Program-made: the position numbers and the translations under genes
The notes under the pieces: model-generated
Told to the model about the DNA's origin: nothing
Seen by the model: the letters and a program-made list of their open reading frames with translations, nothing else
Databases searched by the model: none
Shown here: one piece after another, positions 1-6,500 of the stretch
Numbering within the stretch: position 1 is the first letter of the stretch
Layout: every line of letters starts with the position of its first letter
Assembly: GCA_958447915.1 (NCBI GenBank)
Contig: CAUDCB010000105.1
Span: 1-6,847, forward strand
DNA length: 6,847 bases
From: an uncultured Collinsella sp.
GTDB lineage: Bacteria > Actinomycetota > Coriobacteriia > Coriobacteriales > Coriobacteriaceae
Direction of reading: 5' to 3'

Positions 1-56
1 TGATAAAATCAGTATCAGAGAGGAGAAACTATTTTGAACCAGGAACAGACGAATAG

Positions 57-659
57 AACCGCAAGCAGGACTGTTATATCTGCGGCAGCTACAAGAAGCG
101 TACCCGTGACTGTACGGCACACTTTATCCGCACCGACCTTTTGACGGCGGGCGTGCTTTCCAATCTCCGGCAAGTGACGGAATACGCCGCCAGGCATGAG
201 AGCCGCTTTGTAAAGCTGCTCATCCAGCAGAACGAAATCGGCGGCAAGAGAAAGACCGCCGCAGCCACGAAGCAGCTTGAACAGGCCCAGACACGCATTG
301 CCGAAGTGAACCGCATTATCAAGCGGCTGTATGAGGACAATGTAAGCGGCAAAATCAGCGACGAGCGTTTCATGGAGCTGTCGGCGGACTATGAGCAGGA
401 GCAGCGGGAACTGAAAGACCGGGCTGCCGCTTTGCAGGAGGAACTTTCCAAGTCGCAGGCCGCCACCGTCAACGCCGAGAAATTCATGGGGATTGTGAGA
501 AAGCACCTTGCTTTTGAAGAATTGACCCCCACCCTCTTGCGGGAAATGATTGAGAAAATCGTCGTGCATGAGTGCAGCTATGACGAGAACGGCACCCGCA
601 GGCAGGACATTGAGATTTATTACAGCTTTGTCGGCAAGATAGACTTGCCGGAAGCCTAA
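57..659 (+). pseudogene. Large serine recombinase, C-terminal remnant (5' truncated)
   Basis: This is the C-terminal part of a large serine recombinase of the kind that excises and inserts Bacillota integrative or conjugative transposons (Tn4451/Tn5397 TndX-like group). The reading frame is open from just after an in-frame TAG at 54-56 and begins N-R-K-Q-D-C-Y-I-C, then a further Cys in T-R-D-C-T-A-H-F-I-R. This is the second half of a recombinase zinc ribbon. A long charged coiled coil follows (about 250-470: K-Q-L-E-Q-A-Q-T-R-I, then K-I-S-D-E-R-F-M-E-L). The end (F-E-E-L-T-P-T-L-L-R-E-M-I-E-K-I-V-V-H) is the DUF4368-type tail of this family, finishing near its usual C-terminus. The catalytic Ser domain, the recombinase domain and the first CxxC are absent. 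TTG at 141 could be called as a start but lies inside the zinc ribbon, so it is not believable. About 200 codons remain of a protein normally over 500 aa. It cannot be an active recombinase on its own. Confidence 0.8.
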
Positions 660-666
660 CGCCTGA

Positions 667-698
667 CCTATCCGACACAGCCCTAAGTGCCGGATAGG
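667..698. terminator. Hairpin after the recombinase gene; terminator or junction inverted repeat
   Basis: The arms 667-678 and 687-698 pair over 12 positions with a single A·C mismatch (675/690) and an 8-base loop (A-G-C-C-C-T-A-A). A run of six T begins at 709, ten bases beyond the stem. That is further away than in a standard intrinsic terminator, so termination of recombinase transcription would be weak. It has no U-tract in the mod direction. Because it sits in the 53-bp space between recombinase and truncated mod, it could instead be part of the recombinase attachment site. The sequence does not decide between these. Confidence 0.45.
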
Positions 699-712
699 AA
701 CGGCAAAATTTT

Positions 713-1948
713 TTACACTTCTATTACTTCTTTATCGCACATTAGCAGATTCGCAAGGGTTATCAGGCGCTGAAGTAGTTTCGTCGGTTTCGGTCCATCG
801 AAATAGCCCTTTCCGTCAAATAGAGATACGAGCTCCTTGGCGCCTTCCTGGCTGTGACCCACTTCTTTGTAAAACATGATTGAAGTTGGAGCCATTCCAT
901 CATATTTGAGCTCTGTTAGGAAACGCTTGATGCAAGGGACGCTGTCGCCGTTTGGGCCAAACCAAATGCGGTTATCCTGGAGTCTCTCGCGAAACGCGTT
1001 TCGCGAGAGCCTCCAGCAGCGTCCTGCTGGAGGCTCTACAACACGCCCCGAGGGCGTTGTGATTGGATAGTCGGAATCTGGGCTGTAAGTCTTTACACTG
1101 AGGTCGCTTGGCTTCCAAACGCCTCGAGGGTCGTTGTCTGGATTCTTGTAGCGGGCGTTTGCCTCGTCTGTTCTCGGCAGGCGTCCAATCACAAAGCGCT
1201 CAATGGATTTGGCGTATACGAGAACATAATCATGGCTATTTGAAACGTATTTGGCGTCATTCTTGGGCGAGTAAGCTCGTTCCCAGATTAGCTGAGAAAC
1301 GAAATTTGCCTCTCCGAACACCTCGTCACAGAGGATGCGCAAATTGCGGTCTTCGTTATCGTCAATCGAAATGAAAATGACGCCATCGTCGGTTAGGAGC
1401 TCTCGAGCCAGTCTCAACCTAGGGTACATCATCGAGCACCAGTCGCTATGGTAGCGGCCACTTGTGTCGGCGTTGGACTGGCCGGCGAGTCCCGCCTGCT
1501 CCTTATAGTTATCGACAGAGTTGCCGAAATTGTCCTTGTAGACAAAGTCGTGACCCGTGTTGTAGGGTGGGTCGATGTAGATCATCTTGACCTTGCCGTG
1601 GTAGCCGCGCTGTAGGAGCTTCAGCACCTCGAGATTGTCGCCTTCGATATAAATGTTGTCCGAGTCGAAGGACCCATCCTCTCCATCGCGGCTGCGGCTT
1701 TTCTCGATACGGGGACGCAAAGTAGCAGTGCTGGACATCTGCGACTGGCGGATGGCATCGGCCTTGCCGGGCCACGTGAACGCATAGCGCTCCAGGCCCT
1801 CGTCTACCTCGTCGCCAAGCTCCAGCCGCAGTTTGTCGAAGTCGATTCCGCTCTCGGAGAACACTTCGGGCATCAGCTCCTTGAGCTTATTCAGGCGGTC
1901 GTCAATAAGACTCTCCGATTCAAGAGTCATCTTTTCTATCTCGCCCAT
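713..1948 (-). CDS. Type III Mod-like adenine-N6 DNA methyltransferase, 3' truncated
   Basis: This is the methyltransferase subunit of a type III-like restriction-modification system, which would use AdoMet to methylate adenine at a short target and protect host DNA. The start has the usual Mod N-terminus (L-K-E-L-M-P-E-V-F at 22-30, then F-T-W-P-G-K at 57-62 and I-Y-I-E-G-D-N-L-E-V-L at 99-109). The catalytic motif IV, D-P-P-Y-N-T-G, is at 126-132. S-D-W...Y-P-R-L at 168-178 and the motif VIII-like strand G-V-I-F-I-S-I-D-D-N-E at 189-199 follow. The P-P-A-G-R-C-W and D-N-R-I-W-F-G blocks are at 306-312 and 325-331, and the motif X region F-D-G-P-K-P-T-K-L-L at 383-392. In this beta-type order the AdoMet-binding FxGxG motif should come next. 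Instead the protein ends at 411, against roughly 600-700 for the family, so it is probably inactive. The ATG has a perfect AGGAGG 7 bases upstream. Base composition is much lower in GC than the helicase gene. Confidence 0.9.
   Translation of the reverse strand: MGEIEKMTLESESLIDDRLNKLKELMPEVFSESGIDFDKLRLELGDEVDEGLERYAFTWPGKADAIRQSQMSSTATLRPRIEKSRSRDGEDGSFDSDNIYIEGDNLEVLKLLQRGYHGKVKMIYIDPPYNTGHDFVYKDNFGNSVDNYKEQAGLAGQSNADTSGRYHSDWCSMMYPRLRLARELLTDDGVIFISIDDNEDRNLRILCDEVFGEANFVSQLIWERAYSPKNDAKYVSNSHDYVLVYAKSIERFVIGRLPRTDEANARYKNPDNDPRGVWKPSDLSVKTYSPDSDYPITTPSGRVVEPPAGRCWRLSRNAFRERLQDNRIWFGPNGDSVPCIKRFLTELKYDGMAPTSIMFYKEVGHSQEGAKELVSLFDGKGYFDGPKPTKLLQRLITLANLLMCDKEVIEV
977..1016. repeat. 40-bp imperfect palindrome with a perfect 26-bp core, inside mod
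   Basis: The core 984-1009 is a perfect palindrome of two 13-base arms meeting at 996|997 (left arm CTCTCGCGAAACG). It extends outward past one mismatch (983/1010) by a further six perfect pairs (977-982 with 1011-1016). It lies within codons for Mod residues about 312-324, in frame, and the protein there still fits the family in length and in the following D-N-R-I-W-F-G block. Confidence 0.9.
1006..1037. repeat. Inverted repeat with 14-bp perfect arms and 4-base loop, inside mod
   Basis: Arms 1006-1019 (AGAGCCTCCAGCAG) and 1024-1037 are exact reverse complements, separated by CGTC. It codes for the conserved E-P-P-A-G-R-C-W-R-L stretch of Mod. Its left arm overlaps the right end of the neighbouring 40-bp palindrome (1006-1016), so in single-stranded DNA or mRNA the two hairpins exclude each other. 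Confidence 0.9.
1038..1060. repeat. Bulged inverted repeat adjoining the other two, inside mod
   Basis: ACAAC at 1038-1042 pairs with GTTGT at 1056-1060, and GCCC (1045-1048) with GGGC (1052-1055), leaving a 2-base bulge (1043-1044) and a 3-base loop. It starts at the base after the 14-bp-arm repeat ends. Alone it would be unremarkable; it is listed because it continues the run of hairpins. Confidence 0.6.
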
Positions 1949-1955
1949 GAGGTCT

Positions 1956-1961
1956 CCTCCT
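1956..1961 (-). promoter_or_regulatory. Ribosome binding site of mod
   Basis: On the minus strand this reads AGGAGG, seven bases before the ATG at 1946-1948. It overlaps the stop codon (TAG, 1960-1962) of the preceding 264-aa gene, so ribosomes ending there would be placed on it. It supports ATG 1948 over the internal ATG six codons later. Confidence 0.85.
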
Positions 1962-2754
1962 AGGAAAGTTGAGATTTGATTAGTTGAACTATGTAGGGCA
2001 TGGCGGCAATAAAAACGTCGGTGCCCTTGCCGGCAAGCCAGCTCAGGAGTTTGTCAAGCTTGCTGCCCCGTTTGCTTTTATCTTTTGTGTTGAGATCGCC
2101 CATCATCCCTTTGAGCAGCGTCTTCTCGTCATCGGAAAGCGTTGTCTCTGGCAATTTGTCAATCTGTTCAAAGGTTGCCTCTAACGTGACCTGTACGTTG
2201 CTCGTGGCGGATGCCGTGAGGCTGACGCTAGCGCCCTGCGCTTCGGCGATTTTCAGCTTACGGAGCTCCTCATCACGGAAATGCTTCAGTTTGTCGATAC
2301 GTAGTTGCGTCTGTTCATCGTTGAAATCATTGCGATTGGAAGACCCATAGGAATAGGAGGCTAGTCCGTCCGTGTAGGAGTCGTAGCCCCTCGCGTTTGC
2401 GTAGACGTAGTCGATTGAGTCGTATACGGCTTTGAGCTCGTCGTCTTTCACGCCCTCTTCAAGAGCTTGCTCCAGTCTCCTGATATGCTGCGTTATAGTT
2501 GCGCAGAATGCGGCACCGAACGCTTTGTCGTCTGAGTCTTCCCGCTTTAGGCGCAGCTTCTGGAGAATCATCCCTAGGTCGCTTTTCGAGTAGCGAAATG
2601 AGCTTGAGGAATTGATATATTTTAAAGCCTCGGGGTTAGTGTAGTCGAGGTCGAAGACCTGCATGATTTCACGGCAGAGCGCATCAACATCCTCATCTGC
2701 AGCATCACTCAAAAGGCGCGCCGCTCGCAAAATATACTCATCTAGAACGGCCAT
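1960..2754 (-). CDS. Uncharacterised 264-aa protein within the R-M operon
   Basis: I do not recognise a named family. The N-terminal 120 residues are charged and look helical (L-D-E-Y-I-L-R-A-A-R-L-L, then F-G-A-A-F-C-A-T-I near 79-87). Residues 122-146 are rich in Gly, Ser, Tyr and Asn and look like a flexible linker. A short charged helix follows at about 147-173. At 175-195 Ser/Thr/Val alternation (S-V-S-L-T-A-S-A-T-S-N-V-Q-V-T-L) suggests beta strands, then F-E-Q-I-D-K-L-P-E-T-T-L-S-D-D-E-K, a basic helix, and a hydrophobic C-terminus (S-W-L-A-G-K-G-T-D-V-F-I-A-A-M-P-Y-I-V). That tail reminds me of C-termini of some abortive-infection-type proteins, from memory only. No signal peptide, nuclease motif or ATP site is visible. 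The ATG has AAGGAG seven bases upstream and overlaps the DUF4391 gene by 17 bases. Mod follows after 11 bases, so it is probably made with the methyltransferase. Its composition matches mod. Confidence 0.88.
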   Translation of the reverse strand: MAVLDEYILRAARLLSDAADEDVDALCREIMQVFDLDYTNPEALKYINSSSSFRYSKSDLGMILQKLRLKREDSDDKAFGAAFCATITQHIRRLEQALEEGVKDDELKAVYDSIDYVYANARGYDSYTDGLASYSYGSSNRNDFNDEQTQLRIDKLKHFRDEELRKLKIAEAQGASVSLTASATSNVQVTLEATFEQIDKLPETTLSDDEKTLLKGMMGDLNTKDKSKRGSKLDKLLSWLAGKGTDVFIAAMPYIVQLIKSQLS

Positions 2755-3520
2755 TGCAGATCTCCTTTATCTCATCGGCGACCGCCCTCAGGCGTCGCTC
2801 CTCTTCCTTCATTTCCATCCTCAGCTTCGCGGACTCGTTGAGCGTTATGTCCTTCGACCGCCGCTGCTCCTTCAGCCGCTTGACGGAGGCTCCCATCTCA
2901 TCGTAGCGCGACGTGAGGGCGATCAGCTTTTCCCGGTCTCGAGCGGGGCATACGGGGTAGAACCCCAGGCCGCCAATCGCGCGGGACAGCGCTACGGTGC
3001 GCGACAGGTCGACCAGGTACTCCCAGAGGTCGCCCTGCGAGAGCCGCCCGAATGCCAGCGCGCCTAGGAAGTCCGCGTATTCTGAACGGCCAGGATCGAA
3101 CGCGCCCGTCGACTCGACTCGGTCGACGACCGTCGCGCCCTGCTCGGCCTGGCTCCTCCGCGTGAGGGCGACCGATATGCACGCGCAGCCGCCCGCCTCG
3201 ACCAGGAGCACCGTCGGGTTCGGGAAGCACTTGTGCACGAGCTCCGCCACCTCGGCCACCGCCATGGTCCCGGCTGTCATCTCGCAACGGAGGAAGACGA
3301 CGCTCTGCACGTTGCGCTCGTCGTCCTCGTACGGCGGGATGCGCGTCGTGGACTTCTGGACCGTGGCGAAGTGCTCGAGGCGCGCGACCTTGTCGAGCCT
3401 CTTCTGCTCGGTCTTGGTGAGCATGGCCTGCTTGACGAGCACCGTCTTGGGAATGCGGCGGCATCCCGCGAGCGCCGCTTCGGGCAGGCGCAGGATTCCG
3501 TTCCAGTCGATGCCGCTCAT
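2738..3520 (-). CDS. DUF4391 domain-containing protein
   Basis: This 260-aa protein looks like the DUF4391 family. Its biochemical role is unknown to me, but it is repeatedly found between a SNF2-type helicase and a type III Mod in R-M/defence loci. Visible family features are the early R-R-I-P-K-T (21-26), the V-A-R-L-E-H-F...T-R-I-P-P-Y-E block (45-65) followed by a strand-rich core (Q-S-V-V-F-L-R-C-E at 72-80, T-V-L-L-V-E at 93-98), and W-E-Y-L-V-D at 156-161. A charged coiled coil occupies about 195-255, a likely protein-protein interface. I chose the ATG at 3518-3520 because it forms the overlap ATGA with the helicase stop. The ATG six codons upstream is possible, but neither start has a clear Shine-Dalgarno site, so termination-reinitiation is the likely route. 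GC is high, as in the helicase gene and unlike the two genes downstream. No membrane segment or nuclease motif is seen. Confidence 0.85.
   Translation of the reverse strand: MSGIDWNGILRLPEAALAGCRRIPKTVLVKQAMLTKTEQKRLDKVARLEHFATVQKSTTRIPPYEDDERNVQSVVFLRCEMTAGTMAVAEVAELVHKCFPNPTVLLVEAGGCACISVALTRRSQAEQGATVVDRVESTGAFDPGRSEYADFLGALAFGRLSQGDLWEYLVDLSRTVALSRAIGGLGFYPVCPARDREKLIALTSRYDEMGASVKRLKEQRRSKDITLNESAKLRMEMKEEERRLRAVADEIKEICNGRSR
2762..2767 (-). promoter_or_regulatory. Ribosome binding site of the 264-aa gene
   Basis: On the minus strand this reads AAGGAG, seven bases before the ATG at 2752-2754. It lies inside the last codons of the DUF4391 gene, whose stop is at 2738-2740, so initiation here does not depend only on coupling. 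It fixes the start of the 264-aa protein. Confidence 0.8.
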
Positions 3521-6500
3521 CGCAGCACCGCGAAACATACCAACGAGTAGTCGTTGAAGCCCATGACGGTGCCGCTGCCGACCTCTCCCAGGCTGAACAG
3601 GCTCTCGATGCCTTTGTCCTGCTGCGTTCCGGTGATGGCCGCAACGACATCGTCAAGCAGGTCGGTGTAGGCGTCCATCCTCGTCCCGTCGCGGGTCTCG
3701 CGGTTGAACTCGCGGCACAGCTTAGCGATGGGCTCGGGATGCCCAGAGCAGACGGCGCGCATGATGTCGAGCGCCGGCTTGGGCTGGGTGTGCTTCGTCA
3801 TGACCTCGCCGTCGGCCGACACGTACACCACGTAGTACGGGAAGACAGGGTTCGTGTCCCTGGGATCGTTGCCCTCGTCGTTCTGCTTGAGGCAGAAGAC
3901 CACGCCTGGCTTCACGTCGCTGCGAAGCTCGTCGGGGATGGGGGCCACGGCGTGCAGTCCCGCCGGCGAGTTCTCCAACGCGCCGGGATGCTCCTTGGCG
4001 TAGCGCTGGAGCTCCACGCGGAAGTCGTCGAAGGCGAAATCCGTGATCGAGATGCCGCCCGAGATGTCCTCGAGGTCGAGCACCTCGCTCTTGAGCTGCT
4101 GGAGCTGCCGGCGACGGTACTTGAGGTCGTTCATCTCTCCATTGCCCTTGGCCTCCAGCACGTTCTCCTCGCCGGTTGCCGACGCGTCGAGCAGCGCCAT
4201 GCGCCCCTTCACGCGGCCCTCGAGCTGGATGTACTCGTCGAGCGCGATGTCCGGCCAGAAGTTGACCAGCTGGATCTGGGAGTTCTTCGATCCCAGGCGG
4301 TCGATGCGGCCGAAGCGCTGGATGATACGCACGGGGTTCCAGTGGATGTCGTAGTTCACCAGGCAGTCGCAGTCCTGCAGGTTCTGGCCCTCGGAGATGC
4401 AGTCCGTCGCGAAGACGACGTCGATCTCGCCGAGCTCCCGCTGGCTCTCCGGCAGCTCCTTTGAGACGGGAGAGAACCTCGCGAGGATGTTCTCGAAGGT
4501 GGTCCTGGGAAGCTTCAGCGAGTAGGTCCGGTTGGAGCTGCCCGCCACCTCGGCGCACTCGATTCCGAGCTCGCGCTTCAGCCAGGGCGCCAGCTGCTCG
4601 AAAAGGTACGCCGTCGTGTCGGCGAACGCGCTGAACACCAGCACCTTGCGGTTGCCGGGGTTGTACGGCTCGCTGACCTTGCCCGCGATGAAGTCGCGCA
4701 GCTTCACGAGCTTGGCGTCGCGCTCGGGCGTCACCGCGTCGGCATAGGTTAGCAGGGCCCGGAGCACCTGGATGTCGAAGTCGAGGTCCTGGCCCAGGCG
4801 CAGGGCGTCGACGTCTCGCAGGTCGACTCGCACCTTGCCGCCGGCCTCGAACTCCTCGGCATCGTCGTCGTCGAACCCGTCCTCGAGGCCCTCGGTGCCG
4901 TAGGCGACCCCCGACGCGTCGGCGTCGAGCCTCGCGCGCAGGTCGACGCAGCCGTCGAGGATTCGTCGCAGCGTGATGCGGAAGCTGTTCACGGAGGACT
5001 CCATGCGCTTGAGGACGTTGACGCGCATGAGGTTGGCCACCGCCGTCGTGCGGTGGACCTGGCTCTCGAAGTCCTTGCCCCACGTGTCCCCGTAGCGGTC
5101 CTCGTACTTGCGGCGCTGGTCGGCGCGCACGTAGGAGAGCACCTGGTACTGGGCGAACGTGAGCTGGGCGATCATGTCGTTGAGCACGGCAATCGGCGGC
5201 AGCTCGCCTTCTAGGTCAATGGGCGTCTGAAACGACAGGGGCGGCCGGCGCGCCGGGAAGGTACCGCTCGCGGCGCCGTAGTACTTCGTGATGTGCTTGC
5301 GGCTGCGCGCGATGGTCAGCACGTCGAGCAGCTTGAAGTAGTCGGCGTTCACCGCGTTCACGAAGCTCTCGGTCGTGCGCTCGGAGTCGGAGAGCTTGCT
5401 CCACTCGTTGAACCTCTGCTGGGCGACGCGCGTCACGTGGGTGATCGACGGGATGCCATCGGTATCGGCGAGGTACGCGTCGTCTCCCTCGGTGATGAGC
5501 TCGATCTGGTTTCGCAGGTCGAGCAGGCGGTTGTTCACCGGGGTGGCAGAGAGCATGAGCACCTTCGTGCGCTGGCCCGACTTGATGACGTCCTCGATGA
5601 GGCGCGTGTAGCGGTCGGTCTTGTCCGCGTCGGTGCTCTTGTTCCTGAAGTTGTGGCTCTCGTCGATGACGAGGAGGTCGAAGTGGCCCCAGCGCAGGTG
5701 CTCGAGGTCCACCTCGCCGCTCATGCCGTGGTAGCGCGACAGGTCGGTGTGGTTGAGCACCGTGTAGCTGAAGCGGTCGTCGGCCAGCGGGTTGCGGTCG
5801 TCGTTGTCCTGCGTCCACAGGGTCCAGTTGTCCCGCAGGCGCTTCGGGCACAGCACGAGGATGCGGTCGTTGCGCTCCTGGTAGTACTTCATGACGGCGA
5901 GCGCCTCGTAGGTCTTGCCCAGGCCCACCGAGTCGGCGATGATGCAGCCCTTGTACTTCTCCAGCTTGTGGATGGCGCCCATGACGGCGTCCTTCTGGAA
6001 GTCGTAGAGCTTGCTCCAGACCACGGACTCCTCGAACTTGAGGCCGGGGCGGATGCCGTTGTCCTCGTCGTCCTCCATGAAGTCGCGGAACAGGTGGTAC
6101 AGGGTCAGGAAATAGATGAACTCGGGCGGGTTCTCGCGGTAGAGCGTCTCGACCTGGGCGGCCACCTGCGCGGTGACCTCCTCGACCATGGCAGGGTTGT
6201 CCCAGACCGACTCGAACATCATCTTGAGGCCGACGGCCTCGGTCGCGTTCTCGAAATGGCTCACGCAGGTCACGGTTCCCGGACGGCGCTCGTAGCCGAG
6301 GCCCTCCTGCGTGAAGTTCGCGGCGGCGCCCATGAAGGCGTGGTCGTCGCCGGATGGGTTCTCCACCACGTAGGTGCCGCCCGGCTGAATGGCGCCGGAC
6401 GTCTTGGCGGACTTGAAGACGCCCTTCTCGCGGATCCACTCGGCGCATTCGCGGGCGAGCGCGCGTTGGTTTAGGTTGTTGCGCAGCGTGAGCTCGAGCC

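Larger units (their letters stand above)
1..748. mobile_element. End of an integrative element, inserted in mod
   Basis: The recombinase gene of such transposons lies at one end of the element, pointing out towards the junction with host DNA. Here its stop (657-659) is followed by only 53 bases before the truncated mod frame begins. The mod protein stops matching the Mod pattern after about residue 400 (749-751). The outer limit of the element is therefore somewhere in 660-748; the last 11 codons of the mod frame are AT-rich and may be element sequence. Bases 1-56 carry no feature I can assign: the recombinase frame there is interrupted by TAG, and the +1 neighbour frame by TGA at 35-37. The element's other end is outside the window, so its size and cargo are unknown. 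That it is an insertion is inference from the two truncated genes meeting here. Confidence 0.6.

Noticed and set aside
15..569. 184-aa frame on the minus strand opposite the recombinase remnant
   Set aside because: Antisense to a clearly recognisable recombinase tail; leucine-rich composition comes from complementing its Glu/Lys/Gln coiled coil.
141..659. Complete 172-aa gene starting at TTG 141
   Set aside because: The homologous frame extends upstream through zinc-ribbon cysteines to 57, so the TTG is an internal Leu codon.
977..1060. CRISPR array or Rickettsia-type in-frame palindromic element
   Set aside because: The repeats are inverted, not direct with spacers, and Mod residues on both sides and within keep the family spacing, so nothing has been inserted.
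3739..4464. 241-aa frame on the plus strand opposite the helicase gene
   Set aside because: Antisense shadow of the C-terminal helicase region with the same Val/Leu/His bias.
4864..4875. GTC/TCG triplet run in the helicase gene as a microsatellite or phase-variable tract
   Set aside because: It encodes four Asp in an acidic linker, and changes by whole triplets would not shift the frame.
3722..5083. 453-aa frame on the minus strand within the helicase gene
   Set aside because: Arg/Ala/Gly-rich low-complexity product typical of a GC-rich shadow frame, with no recognisable motif or start context.
5216..6448. 410-aa frame on the minus strand overlapping the helicase gene
   Set aside because: It is an Arg/Pro/Gly/His-rich shadow caused by high GC; the overlapping helicase frame carries all SF2 motifs in order.
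5293..6474. 393-aa frame on the plus strand opposite the helicase gene
   Set aside because: Val/Leu/Ala/His-biased antisense shadow; no Shine-Dalgarno site or family pattern.
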